Positions 46,150-59,200 are shown, counted from the stretch's first letter. The stretch: 64,000 nt of DNA from Parabacteroides chongii (GCF_029581355.1 NZ_CP120849.1:5426501-5490500); one strand, 5' to 3'. Translations and numbers: made by a program. The notes: a model not told the origin generated them from the letters alone.

Positions 46150-49082
46150 TTATAATCTTAGAATGTAACATTTGCTCCAAAAAGTAAACGAACGCTGCTG
46201 AGGCATACCATTCCAGTCTACGCCCGGACGAGTGTTAGTTTCCGGGTCCAAACCTGAGTACCCGGTGATAGTGAACAAATTCTGAGCCTGTGCATACACA
46301 CGTACCTTTGTTATATTTATTGCCGATAAAACAGATTTCGGCAAAGTATATCCCAAAGCCAGGTTAGACAGTTTCAGGTAATTTCCTTTTTCAACGAAGT
46401 GAGAGTCAGTGAAACCGTCATTAAACAAGACAGACTGGTCATTATAACCGATTCTTGGAGTCATACCATCACCCGTTTGTGTAGGAGATACCCATCTGCC
46501 TAAAATTTCCTTACCGTTATTAGCAAATTCCATATTCATCAAAGCGCTTCGGCGGAGAGGCATTCATGATTTTATTACCGCCTGAGAAACGAAGGAATAC
46601 ATTCAAATCAAAATCTTTATAGGTTATTGTATTGTTCCATCCACCATACCAGGTAGGCATAGATGAACCTAATATTTTACGGTCGCTGGATCCTAAAGAG
46701 GATGGTTTGGATACGTCTTTAGCATTGGACGGATCATATTCAACATAGTCATACGAGCCGAATGTATCGAACTGAACCAGGCTGCCATCAGCTTTTCTCC
46801 AGATAGGGTTACCATTTACCATATTGACACCGTAATAGTCGTATCCGTATAGTGAACGATAAGACTCACCTTCGCGAATAATTGTATAATTGTCAATGAT
46901 ATCAGTTCCACCATACAATGACTTAACTGTATTCTTTACAGTAGAGAAGTTCAATTCTGAACGCCAGTTCCAATCTTTCGTTGAGATAACTGTTCCACTT
47001 ACGGTCAGCTCAAATCCGGAGTTCTTAATTTTACCAATGTTATCGTAATATGAATTGTAAGGAATACCCATTGTCGGAGGAGTCGGAACTTCCAATACAA
47101 GGTCTTTTGAATTTTTCTGCCAATAAGCCAGCTCAAATGTCAGACGGTTGTTGAAGAAAGAACCATCCAGGCCTAAATCGAAAGTTTCGGTCGTTTCCCA
47201 TTTCAGGTTGTTATTACCCATGCGGTTCCAGGCAACACCGGATTGCGAGCCGTACAGTTTCGCTCCATAAGTTCCCAAATACGGGAAGTTATTACCCAAA
47301 TCTGAATTACCTAATGTAGCGTAGCTGGCACGAATACGCAAATCGTTGAACCATTCGTTCACCTGAGAATCTTTCCGTAAGTTCTCACGGGATAAACGCC
47401 ATGCAACAGAAGCTCCCCAAAACGTACCCCAGCGAGTATCTTTCGGCAAACTGGACAATCCATCGTAACGGATAGATGCACCTGCATAATATTTACTATC
47501 ATAATTGTAGTTCGCACGGAACATATAAGAAGCAAGCCCGTTAAATGTTTTGTATCCGCCGATATCTTTTATTCCAAAAGTATTGGAGATAATATGGTCT
47601 GTAAAGAACCTGTCGGACAACTGCTGAACGGCAGCATCTGTATATTCATACTCACTGTGAGTGTATTCCTGAACAGCTGTTGCACTTAAATTATGCACAT
47701 CGTTAAATGAACGGTTAAAATTCAGGATATTTTGCCAGTTCCAGTTTTCGTAAGTTGTATTTACTTCTTCAAGCAAACCTTTACGTCCATAACCGTCACC
47801 TGATTCAGAATCCCAATACATGAAGTCTTTTACATTAGAGATATCGAGACCTCCCTGAGTTTTCAGTGTAAGTCCGTCTATAATAGTGATCTCAGCCCAA
47901 CCACCACCGATGGTACGTGTATTGGTAGAGCGGTTCACATTATTATCCAATGCCCAAACGATGTTTTGAATACCATTGTCGATATAAGAAAGATTGTTTC
48001 CGCGTCCCAATGTTTTACGGCTTTCTTTATCAATATTGTAACCTGTTACATCATTAGGATCGAAAACGGCCACATTCGGAAGCATACGAACTCCGGCAAA
48101 ACCTACACCACCCAGTGAGTTTTCCGAATTTGATATACCATTCAATTTGGTCCGGCTCATTTGGCCATTCAAACCAATACGTAACCATTTTGTTGCCTGC
48201 TGGGTCAAATCGGCTTTCAAAGTCAGACGATTCATATCATTTGAACGAACAATACCTTCCTGCTCTGTAAACCCGAAAGATACATAATACTGACTTTTTG
48301 TCTGTACCACCGCTGGCAGCAACGTTGTGATTATGCTGGAAACCGGTCTGGAAGATATAATCGTTCCATTTTGTATCAGGATCTGAAGCATTATAAACCG
48401 CTTGTCCTTTCTCATCCCAGTTCTCTAATTTTTCATTAGCGATCATGACAAAATCTTTTGCACCCAAAAGATCATGTAATTTAGCTGCACTGGCTGCACT
48501 TACATATCCGTCATAAGTAACTTTAGCACGTCCTTTTGTTCCCTTTTTCGTAGTGATCAAAACAACGCCATTCGCTGCACGTGAACCATAAATGGCCGTA
48601 GCAGCACCGTCTTTTAATATTTCAACTGATTCAATATCATTCGGGTTTATATCCGACATGGCATTGAATGAAGCATACAACTGTCCCAGACCGGTTTTAC
48701 CATCTCCATTGTCTCCGGTAGCGATAGGCATACCGTCTACAATAAACAGTGGTTGTGAGCTGGAGCTGATGGTACTCATACCGCGAACCTTAAACTGAGG
48801 TCCAGCACCGAGTACTCCGCTAGGGGTTGTAACTTGTACCCCGGCAGCACGTCCTGCCAGCTGGGTATCAAATGAGGATGCTACCAGGTTGCTAAGCGCT
48901 TCGCCTCCAACTTTGGCGATAGAGCTTGTAACATCTTTCTTGCGTTGAGTTCCATAGCCTACAACGACAACCTCATCGAGGTTCTGTGTATCTGATTTCA
49001 ACTTGATATAAACCCTGGAAGACACCGCCAGCTCTTGAGTTTCCATACCTACGTAAGAAACGACCAGCGTCTTTGCAGAACT
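46150..49082 (-). pseudogene. SusC-like receptor body, cassette B (no N-terminus, two frameshifts)
   Basis: Starts at the shared point (SSAKTLVVSYVGMETQE) with no signal peptide. TonB box is EVVVVGYGTQRKKDV, followed by plug and barrel. Three frames must be joined. One extra A in a five-A run (coding strand, 48295-48299) breaks AASGGTDKSQYYVSFG; another shift near 46555 breaks the region before RRSALMNMEFANNGKE. The plug (VGGEALSNLVASSFDTQLAG) is unlike cassettes A, C and D, so its substrate probably differs. The 5' boundary at 49069-49082 fits a silent recombination cassette. Confidence 0.9.
49069..49082 (-). repeat. Shared crossover site, copy B
   Basis: AGTTCTGCAAAGAC on the minus strand. 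Downstream the codons still encode TLVVSYVGM but with different bases from the other copies, showing that the 14-mer is conserved more strictly than the coding sequence around it. Confidence 0.85.
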
Positions 49083-49245
49083 ACGCGCATTACTAAATCA
49101 CTGATTAATAGAATGTTATATGCTTGTATGTTATTTGTTTACTAATATGGAAAATACATTTGTTAGAGATTTATTATTAAATCGGAAGTGTATTTTAATA
49201 TTGATTATCAACAAGTTTTTACACTGTTTAAATTAGATATAATAA

Positions 49246-49294
49246 ATCGGGTAGAATTTGATATTAAAATATAAACACTCAAATTCTACCCGAT
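49246..49294. terminator. Hairpin after ATPase pseudogene 2
   Basis: ATCGGGTAGAATTTGA and its perfect complement (49279-49294) form a 16-bp stem about 40 bases beyond the ATPase stop. The stem core is shared with the hairpin at 43066-43104. Confidence 0.75.
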
Positions 49295-49331
49295 ATACAA
49301 GGTTTTCTAACTGCTTAACAAAGTGGGAAAG

Positions 49332-50541
49332 TTATTTGAATTCCATCAAAAATTTGCGGATCGGAATCTGTTTTATTCCTTCATATGAAATCCCCTCTAT
49401 TTCATCCATTGTAATAACCATCTTAGGATAATTGTCCTTTATTGCTAAGAGGTTTCCAAATTCACGCTCATAAGTTTTGGGATCCATTACAGAATAGGCT
49501 ACTTGTATATATATTTTTCTCCATCTTTCACACCAACGAAGTCTATTTCTTTATCTCCATCCCTTCCTACCGATAAAGTGTAGCCGTTGACAAGAAGATG
49601 ATGGCATACAATATTCTCTAATACTTGTGCTATATCGTTTGCTCTGAAAGGACGGATCGCATGTCGAATCCCCAAATCTTCAAAATAATATTTTTCTCCG
49701 ATTTGAAACTGACGTTTTCCCTGGATATCTGACGGACGTAACCTTTTTACAAAGTAAGCATTATTCAGATAATTCAAGTATTCTAATATGGTTTTAGGAG
49801 GCAAATCGACACGTTGAGATTTAAGGTATTCACTTATTTTATTGGCTGAAAACAAATTACCAATCGTATCAGCCAAATATATTGTTAAATCCTGTAACTG
49901 TCTGACATTCCTTATATTATATCTATTTACTACATCCTTAAGTATAATTGTGTCATAAATACTTCGTAAATAATCCGAAACCAGTAATTCATTAAAAGGT
50001 AGATTTATTAAATATGGTAAACCTCCAAACTTATAAAACTTAGTGAAAGAATCGGAACTATCTTCCAACTTATGAAACAGTAAGAACTCTTTATAAGTCA
50101 AACTATATATTTTAAATTCGATGTACCGACCGCTTAAATAGGTTGCCAATTCACTTGAAAGCATATTAGCATTACTTCCAGTACAATATATATCATAACT
50201 TCCTTCTGCAAAGAAATGTCGCAATGCTTTCTCAAAACTCGCAATATCCTGTACCTCATCAATAAACAAAAAACATTTATTGTTCGGATCATTACGTTTC
50301 TGTGTTACATAATTTATCAGATCTGCATAGTCTTTTAAGCTGTCGAATTCAAACAATTCTTTATTAATATAGATTATATCCGAAAGCGGGTATGAGATGC
50401 GTATATAATCCATTAATTGAAAAGAAGAAAACTTTTTCCAACACGGCGTTGACCGGTCAGAACTTTTATCATCTGTGTATTGACAAATGGTTTGATACGA
50501 TCAAGATATAAATCTCTATTATAGAACTCCGGAGTTTTCAT
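49332..50541 (-). pseudogene. AAA_14/DUF4143 ATPase, frameshifted
   Basis: From the ATG at 50541 it reads MKTPEFYNRDLYLDRIKPFV, with Walker A in LTGQRRVGKSFLL, then runs into a stop because one base is missing near 50423. The main 304-codon frame follows, with Walker B FLFIDEVQDIASFEKALRHF, the CTGSNANMLSSEL sensor segment and a DUF4143-like C-terminal half ending VGRDGDKEIDFVGVKDGE. A second break is a two-base TA expansion near 49507, after which QVAYSVMDPKTYEREFG continues to the stop at 49332. Restored length is about 400 residues, normal for this family of unknown role. It lies between cassettes B and C. Confidence 0.87.
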
Positions 50542-50685
50542 TTTTTATTACTTATAAGTAAAACTAAAAGCAAATATAGCACTTTTATTTCTTATAAGAA
50601 ATAGATACTACTTGTAATTAAAGTTATTTGGTGTTACCTGATATCCTTCACTGAGTAGGGGGAACATGTTTGGGCGAACAAAAAA

Positions 50686-50715
50686 AAGAAGGCATCCCGG
50701 AGGACACCTTCTTTT
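50686..50715 (-). terminator. Terminator after SusD of cassette C
   Basis: GAAGGTGTCC and GGGATGCCTTC form the stem and eight T follow on the minus strand, about 22 bases after the SusD stop. Confidence 0.88.
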
Positions 50716-50736
50716 CTATAATATTGCAAATTCTAA

Positions 50737-52396
50737 TTAGTCAACTACTCCATCAGTCAGACCTGCACCTTCACCACTCTGTGGTAATGTACCTTCATTA
50801 TTATTGTCTGATTCCGAAATACCGTTGTTGGCATTAATTTCATTACGCGGGATACGCATCAGCAACCAACCGTTGTTGGCAGCCAAATTAAATTTGAATC
50901 CATCCGGGAAGTTACTCTCGACACGATTGTTGAAACGAACAACATTTTTCTGAAGACGTAGGATATCAAATAAAGCAAATCCTTCTCCCCACAATTCAAC
51001 ACGGCGCTGCATCCATACTTCATCCTGGAATCCTGTAGCAGAAGTAGCTTTGCTTGTATAAGACGGATCACGATAATTCTTTACGAAATCTTCCAGGATA
51101 CGTTTTCCACCACCGAGATCTCCGCTCATAGCTTTAGCTTCAGCCTGGATCAAGATCATTTCTTCTGCACGCATCATACACCAGTCACCGGCATTGATGT
51201 TATTCCCCAAAATACCCTGATAAGCACCAAACTTAACGTTTGTATAAGGAAGATATGCCATTTTACATCAGGAACTACCAACGGTCCGATAGGTTGTCCA
51301 TCGTAGCCTCTCCAAGATACATTTTTCAGGTTCGGAGAATCCAGTTTTCATCTACCCACCATCCTTTTCTTACATCCGTATCCGGTATCTTCGTATAAAG
51401 CAGCGTATTGATCATTTTATAACATCCAACACCACAAGAATATGAATCACCAGAGAAAGAAGAAATCACAGAAGGCCATGAAGGATAAGCATCCGGCATA
51501 TTGGTCGGAGTCAGAATCAACGCCCACATCCAGTTATGGTCATTAGAATCAACGAAACCCGGTTTGCTTACTTCGTCACGGCTATAAGGAGTATATCCGC
51601 CTAATGCATTTGTTGCATCTTCATAAGCAGCAGCCCAGTTTTGCATAACCAGATTTGCACGAGCGCGAAGTCCATAAGCCACATTCTGATCGATCTCGTT
51701 TTTAGACTTTCTGTTGTATCCTTCCAACAAAGGAATTGCAGTATTCAGGTCGTCCATGATCAAGTCATATACTTCTTGAACAGATGCACGCGGATTATTC
51801 AACAGATCACCTTCTACCTTATCTGTCACAATCGGAACAGCCGGCTTACTTTCATTTCCTTTATAAGTGAACTGATACTGCTGAACCAGTGTCAGATAAT
51901 CGAATGCACGGGTTGCGATAGCTTGTGCCTTATAGTAATTAAGTGTTTTATCCGTATTATCTTCCGGGATAGTGGCGATAATATCGTTTGCCATTTTAAT
52001 GCGGTTGTAAATCATAGCCCAACGCATATTCGGATTTGCATAATTATATATTCTATCCGCATATTCACTGGCAACGGAGAACCAGTTATATCCACTGGCA
52101 TCACTCACCATGTCCGCTCCATTCAAATCCAGCGACAAACAAGCTGCCGGATAACCGAAGTCGTCATCACGTGGATTATCTTCACCATACACACAATACT
52201 GTTTACCGATTGAAAAGTACATACCGCTCAAATCGGCTGCTACACGTTCGGGAATTGCTTCCGCTATTTCCTGTTTCTAGTCAGAAGTAGAATTTCCGCC
52301 TTCGGGTTGTGTATCTAGATCTGTACAAGAGGCAGTTGCCAAAACCAGTCCCGGAATTAATATCCATGATTTATTTATAAATTTCATAATCTTCAT
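50737..52396 (-). pseudogene. SusD-like lipoprotein, cassette C (one in-frame stop, two frameshifts)
   Basis: Begins at the ATG at 52396 or 52387 with a lipoprotein signal (LIPGLVLATASCTDLD). A TAG at 52279-52277 interrupts the chain after GGNSTSD, in frame with the main 301-codon stretch (MSGMYFSIGKQYCVYGE to GWWVDEN). One A missing near 51343 and another near 51262 shift the last part, which continues MAYLPYTNVKFGAYQGIL and QRRVELWGEGFALFDILRLQ. Both shifts fall in A-runs. It is the partner of the only SusC with a complete start, so real loss of function here would matter. Sequence error is plausible for the shifts. Confidence 0.88.
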
Positions 52397-52415
52397 CTTT
52401 TTTGTTTACAATAAA

Positions 52416-55400
52416 TTAGAATGTAACACTGATACCTCCTGACAAACTACGGAGTGCAGAATATTTTGCACCTACGGCATCATCATTACCGAAGTATGCA
52501 ACACCTAAGTTCTGGCGAGCATCAAGACCTTTTCTGGAAGCGATAAGTGCCACGTTATCTCCAGAGAAGAAGATACGCAAGTTATTTACCATAAATTTAG
52601 TTGTCCATTTTTTCGGGAATGTATATCCTACCATCACGCTATTCAAGCTCAAATAGTTAGAGCTCTGAAGGAATCGTGAAGACAAATCCTGATTTCTCTT
52701 ATCTGCACTGCTGATACGAGGGATATTGCTGCCTTTATTGGTTTCACTCCATGCATTCAAAATATCTTTGTGCCAGTTAGTACCTGCTGTATTTGCCTCA
52801 CCACTGTGCATCAACTGTTGGTAAGAATAGTCGTACACTTTACCACCCAATTGATAAGACAATCCTACAGAAACGTCAAATCCGCGATATTGAACAGAAG
52901 TACCGAAACCTCCGTATATCTTAGGCAAAGTAGAACCTAAATCTGATTGCTTGGCTGCACTGAAATCATCAGTAGTAGTCATGTCTCCATTATCCGGATC
53001 TACATAATATAAAGCCTTGCCTGTTTCAGGATCAACGCCTGCATCTTTAACCAAATATGCGTTATACAAAGAACCTCCGACATTACGGATAGTTACAGAA
53101 CTCTTGATACCGCCATTATTCTTTGCTGTCTCTGCGGATCAAGAATCTTGTTCTTATAATGAGTCATGTTCAGATTGAATGACCATGTCAAATCTTTCGT
53201 TCTGATAATATCAGCATTCAAATCTAATTCAACACCTGCATTTCTCATAGAACCAACATTCATCGGGATCGTTGAATAACCTAATGAAATAGGCACCGGC
53301 TGGTTGTAAAGCAAATCGACTGTCTTACGGCTGAAATATTCGAAACTACCGCTTAATCTTTCTTTGAACAAGGTAAATTCAAGACCGGCATTAAAACTAT
53401 ATGAAGTTTCCCAGGTTATATCCTTATTACCTTTGTAAGTAAATGATGTTGCAAAATCACCAGCACTGTTAGATACAGTATACTGATCCAAATAAGCATA
53501 ATAGTTAGGAGTAATACCATCTGTAAGCAACAAGTTGTCATTACCTTGTACACCATAACTGGCTTTTATCTTCAACAAGTCGATCCATGTAGCATCCAGA
53601 TTCTTGAAGAACTCTTCCTTGTTCATCAACCACGCAGCACCAACACTACCGAAGTTACCCCAACGGTGATCCGGGTGGAAACGTGAAGAAGCATCGCGAC
53701 GATAAGAAGCAGAAGCAAAATACTTTCCATCATAGTCATACTGAACACGAGCCAGAATACCGAGTGTAGAATAAGTATCCGTAGAGGAACTTACAGTCGG
53801 AGGTGTTTGGATAGCATTGCTAAGTTCACCAATGAACGGGTTATAAAGTTTTTGTTTGAACCTTCCATTTTACGGATTTTCAGATTATAAGATTCATAAC
53901 CTACCAATGCGTTGATATTATGTGAACCGAAACTTTGCTTATAAGTAAGCAAATATTGCTGGTTCAAACCGATATTTCTTTCATTCTTAACGTTTACATA
54001 ACCTTCAGAACCAACAGCTCCGCCATAAAAGGATTGTTCAGGATAGAACTTCTTTGGTTACTTGAGTTTACACCGACATTTGCTGTAAACTGCAAGCCTT
54101 TATACAAATCAACGATTGCGTAAAATTTAGTATTCAATACATCTGTATATGCATGGAATTTATCCAGTTCCAAAGTTACGCCCGGATTAGCCATAGGCAT
54201 GAAAGGACGAACCTGACCTGTAGAGTTACCAAAGTCATAAACAGTATAACCGCGATTATCCACCTTTATGCTACCGTCATTATTTCTTACATAGATCGGA
54301 TAAACCGGAGCAATCAGGTCGGTAATATAGAAAAGGTTACCAGATGAACCCCATTTGTCCTGAGCATCCGGAGCCTTACTGTCATAATATGTATAAGCCA
54401 TATTTGCACCAATCTTCAACCAGCTCTTTGCCTGGTAGTCTACTTTTGAACGCCCTGTATAACGAGTAAAACCTGAGCCGGAAATAATACCTGCATCATC
54501 CAAATAACCTAAAGAGAAATAATAATTGATCTTTTCAGAAGCACCTGATACTGTTGCGTTATATTCCTGACGTAAATTTCCTTTATTAAAAGTATTATCA
54601 TACCAGTCATCCGGTGTATAATAATAAGAACCATCACTGTAACCTAATGTTGCATTAGGATTGATACGACCGTCTGTACCGATAAAATCTTCTCCGTTAG
54701 GAGTAGTATAAACCTGATATCCTACTCCACCATTGTCTGAAGAGAAAATATTATTCAATGCATAAGCACGAGCATCCGCAGCACTTCCTCCGGCATAAGC
54801 TTTGCTGTTATACAGAGCCTTGTATGCTGTTTCATAATACATGGCAGGGTCTTTCATTACATTATATTGAGGTACGGCACGTGAATTGCTACCCCATTTT
54901 GCATCGACAGTTACTACTGCTTCTCTAGCAGTACCTTTTTTAGTTGTAATCAATACAACACCATTTGCACCACGTGCTCCGTAGATTGCACTGGCATAAG
55001 CATCTTTCAGTACACTCATCGATTCGATATCGTTCGGGTTGATCGCTGCAATATCACCATCATAAGGAACGCCGTCAACTACGTATAAAGGAGAACTGCT
55101 AGAACTCATAGAACCAATACCACGGATACGGATAGTAGCAGCTTTTCCCGGTTGTCCGTTTGCACTCACACCCTGTACACCGGCTACCTGACCAGCCAAA
55201 GCATTTGTAACGTTTGCAACTTGGCGTTCTGCAATCTTTTCTGCTTTCATTGTAGATGCAGATCCTGTGAACGCTGATTTCTTTGCCGTACCGTAAGCTA
55301 CGACCATTACTTCTTCCAAAGCCTGTGAACTAGACTCCATTAGTACCCGCAGTTTAGGCTTAATTGCCAATTCTTGGGTTTCCATACCCACGTACGAAAT

Positions 55401-55616
55401 TACCAGAGTCTTTGCAGAACTTGGTACATCCAAAGAGAACGCACCATCAAAATCAGTCACTGTACCGACCATCGTACCCTTTACGACAATCGATGCACCA
55501 ATAATTGGCTCATTGTCATCCGCCGAAATAACAGTACCTGTTACTTTGGTCGTCTGAGCATTAGCCAATCCAATGCCTAAAAACAGGCAAAATAGAAGAT
55601 AAGTCAACTTCTTCAT
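52416..55616 (-). pseudogene. SusC-like receptor, cassette C: the only one with a complete N-terminus (three frameshifts)
   Basis: From the ATG at 55616 it has a signal peptide (MKKLTYLLFCLFLGIGLANA), a complete carboxypeptidase-D-like domain (VTGTVISADDNEPIIGASIV to VISYVGM), TonB box (EVMVVAYGTAKKSAFTG), plug and barrel. There is no STN domain, unlike the SusC at 1043. Three single-base losses break the barrel: near 54030 (T-run, after NNPF), near 53856 (A-run in the EGSKQKLYNPF region) and near 53139. The chain then continues through MMNKEEFFKNLDATW and ends SGGISVTF. It is preceded by promoter-like sequence and flanked by inverted crossover sites at 55408 and 56220, so it appears to be the currently expressed arrangement. 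Confidence 0.9.
55408..55421 (-). repeat. Shared crossover site, copy C (inside the expressed SusC)
   Basis: AGTTCTGCAAAGAC on the minus strand, encoding part of SSAKT at the end of the regulatory domain. It is identical to copy D for 32 bases but inverted relative to it, with about 800 bases between. Confidence 0.9.
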
Positions 55617-55711
55617 AGACACACTTTTTTATTTAACTTATAGATAACTAATTTGTACTATATTATGTATAATTCGCCTAAAACCTATTCTAAAACATAT
55701 CTGAGAAGCTG

Positions 55712-55750
55712 CAAATGTAATAATAAATTTATTATAACACTACAAATGTA
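55712..55750 (-). promoter_or_regulatory. Promoter region of the expressed SusC
   Basis: Two perfect TAnnTTTG elements (TACATTTG) occur on the minus strand at 55719-55712 and 55750-55743, 31 bases apart. The TTTG of the upstream one could serve as a -33 element for the other at 23-base spacing. The leader to the ATG at 55616 would be about 90 bases. No comparable element precedes the three truncated SusC frames. Confidence 0.5.
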
Positions 55751-56204
55751 ACAGGAATTTACAAAAAACAGACTGTTAATTAACTAAATAGTCCTTCAAA
55801 TGGCTGTTTTCTGATAATTATTCATCTTCCTATTTCATAAATTAACAGGGCTGATAGTTTAAATTTTCTTATTTTTAACCGGACCTTGTTTATTCTTCTA
55901 GGTAAGTAAATCATGCTCTAAAAAGGTGTTGGGTCCATTTTGGTAGAAAAGACAAAGCTTTTTTTGCCCTAAATTTATGCAGAAATACAGTACGCACTGT
56001 TGAAACGTAACGCCGCATGGATCTTTTTCAATACTCATTTTTCGTATAAAGCATCTTGATCTTTTATTTTTTTACTCTAAAAAAAGTCGTAATCAAGAAT
56101 ATTTCTATTTCTAAATTAATAAGATAAAAAGTGCATAAAAGTTACCCATATCTATATAGTAATGTACTCCCCTGAGTCTGCTCATCATGAATGATGGGTG
56201 ATAA
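55751..56204. other. Non-coding spacer within the invertible segment
   Basis: AT-rich, no supported gene. It lies between the promoter of cassette C and the start of the cassette D frame. Near 56182-56196 there is a short TCATCAT / ATGATG palindrome. Nothing else is definable. Confidence 0.5.
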
Positions 56205-59200
56205 GTGAATAAAAAACATAGTTCTGCAAAGACTCTGGTAATTTCGTACGTAGGTATGAAAAGCCAGGAAGTCTCTGTTAAGCCTGTGATAAATATTCTG
56301 TTAAACTCTGATACACAGAATATTGAAGAAGTTGTTGTTACAGCAATGGGGATTTCTAAAGAAAAGAAAGCATTAGGTTATGCTGTTCAGGATGTAAAAG
56401 GAGATGATTTAACACGTGCAGCCAGCACTAGCATCTCTTCTGCATTACAAGGAAAAGTTTCGGGTGTAGATATTACTCCTTCATCAGGTATGCCAGGAGC
56501 CTCCTCTCAAATCACGATTCGTGGTGTCCGTTCTTTTACGGGTGACAATACTCCGCTGTATGTAATTGATGGTATGCCCATTGCATCTGCTGCAGATATT
56601 GACACAGACAAAAGAAATACTGGTAGTGTTGCTGGAGCAGACTTTGCTAACCGTGCTGTCGACCTGGACCCTAACGATATTGAAAGTATCAATATCCTAA
56701 AAGGCCAAGCCGCTTCTGCCCTTTATGGTATGCGTGCTTCTAACGGCGTAATTGTTATTACAACTAAGAGTGGAAAAAATGCAAGAAAAGGTAAGCCTTC
56801 TATCACATTCACTTCTAATCTGGCATTCGACAAAGTATCAACTCTTCCTGAATTCCAGAAAGAATTTGCACAAGGTAGCGGTACATTCTCTCCTACATCT
56901 TCATTAGCGTGGGGACCGAAAATATCCGACCTAGCAAATGACCCCAATTATGGAGGTAATACGGATAATACTTATACACAGCAGTATGGTAAACATGAAG
57001 GAATGTATTATGTGTCTCAGCGTGCAGCAGCCGGATTAGATCCTTGGGCTACACCGCGTGCTTACGACAACGCCAAGAATTTCTTCAACACAGGAGTATC
57101 CTGGAGCAATAACGTCAATGTTGCACAGGCGTTTGATAAAGGTAATTATTCATTCTCATTAGGTAATAATACTACCGAAGGTATTATTCCTAATACAGGT
57201 ATGGACCGTTACAATGCAAAATTGAATGCTACAGCCAATTTAAGCGAGCATTGGACAACAGGTTTCAGCGGAAACTTTGTAACATCAAAGATCAGAAAAC
57301 AGAGTGCAGGTAATGAAGGTGTTGTCGCAACTATTTATGGTTCACCCTCCAGCTATGACTTTAACGGCATTCCTTCGCACGTAGACGGCGACCCTTATAC
57401 ACAAAACAACTACCGTCCTACTACATTCAATAATGCTTACTGGGCTAGCGAAAATAACTCTTTCGTAGAACGCTCACAACGCTTTTTCGGTAATGCCTAT
57501 ACACAGTATAAGACCCAATTTGGCGAAAATCATATTCTGACAGCAAAATACCAGTTAGGAGCAGATGCTTACAGTACCATTTATTCCGATAATTACGGAT
57601 ATGGCGATAAAAGTTATTCAAGTGGTTACTCTCGTCAGGACAGTTATCATATCAATGAAATGAACTCTTTGTTCACATTGAATTACGACTGGAAAATTAC
57701 TCCGGAATTGGATTTAAATGTATTATATGGCAAATGAATTTGTAAATAAATCTACAAGAATTACAACCGGTGAAGGATACAACTTTAACTTTCCGGGCTG
57801 GAATCATATCGGTAATGCTACAACTTTCCAAGCCAATCAAAGTACAACTAAAAAGCGTACAGTAGGTAATTTCGGAAATTTGGCTTTATCTTGGAAAAAC
57901 ATGCTGTACCTAAACGCAACTGTTCGTAATGACATCGTATCTTCCATGCCGCGTGGTAGTCGTTCATTTACTTATCCTTCTGTCTCTTTGGGATGGATCT
58001 TTACAGAACTACCCGCTTTGAAAGACAATAATATTCTTACATTTGGTAAAATACGTGGTTCTTATGCAGAAGTTGGTATGGCCGGAGATTATGTAGATAA
58101 TTTATATTATACACCAGGATATGGTGGTGGTTTCTCAGCAGGTACTCCTATTCAATATCCGTTCGGTTCTACAACCGCGTATATCCCTTATTACAAAATA
58201 TATGACCCGAATTTAAAGCCGCAGAACACCAAATCTTATGAACTAGGTTTAGATTTGACTTTCCTGAACGGTTTGGTTTCTGTAAATTATACCTACTCTC
58301 GCCAAAACGTAAAAGATCAAATCTTTGAAGTTCCATTGTCAACTTCTACCGGTTATAGTTCTATGGTAACAAATGGCGGGGCTATTCACACTAATTCTCA
58401 TGAGATCACTTTAACAGTTAAACCGATCGAGAAAAAGAATATTTACTGGGACTTCGGATTTAACTTCTCTAAAATCGACAATTATGTGGATGAACTGGCA
58501 GAAGGCGTAAATAGCATTATGTTGGGAGGTTTCGTAACACCTCAGGTACGTGCAGGTATCGGTGATAAATTCCCGGTTATTTACGGTTCCGGTTATTTGC
58601 GTAATGATGCAGGACAGATCATTGTCGATGAAAATGGTTTGCCTCAAGCAGGTGAACCTCAGGTTATCGGTAAAGTTTCTCCAGACTTCCGTTTAGGATT
58701 CAATACAACATTCGAACTGTATAAGTTCCGTTTATCAGCAGTTCTTGATTGGAAACAAGGAGGACAGATCTATAGCGGAACAATGGGTGTTCTTGACTAT
58801 TATGGTGTAACTCAACGTTCTGCCGATTATCGCAAAATGTCCGAATTCTTATTTGAAAAATCAGCGGTTAAACAAAATGCTGACGGTTCTTATTCTCCGA
58901 ATGATATCAAGATCAAAGGAGAAAATGCCTACGACTACTTCAACGCAATGAATGCTATCGATGAAGCCAGTGTTTACGATAATTCATTCATCAAACTGCG
59001 TGAAATATCTTTTAAGCTACCCTGTCTTTGAAAAATCATATTTAAATATTACTGCTAGTGTATTTGCACGTAATATTCTTCTTTGGTCTCAATTACCAGG
59101 TCTTGATCCGGAAGCGACTTTAGGAAACAACAACATGGCTGGTGCATTCGAACGTTTCTCTATGCCGGGAAGTTCTAGTTACGGTTTCGGTTTAACATTC

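Noticed and set aside
55055-56205. Inverted-repeat insertion sequence between cassettes C and D
   Set aside because: The inverted repeats are coding sequence shared by SusC genes, there is no transposase, and no target duplication is seen.
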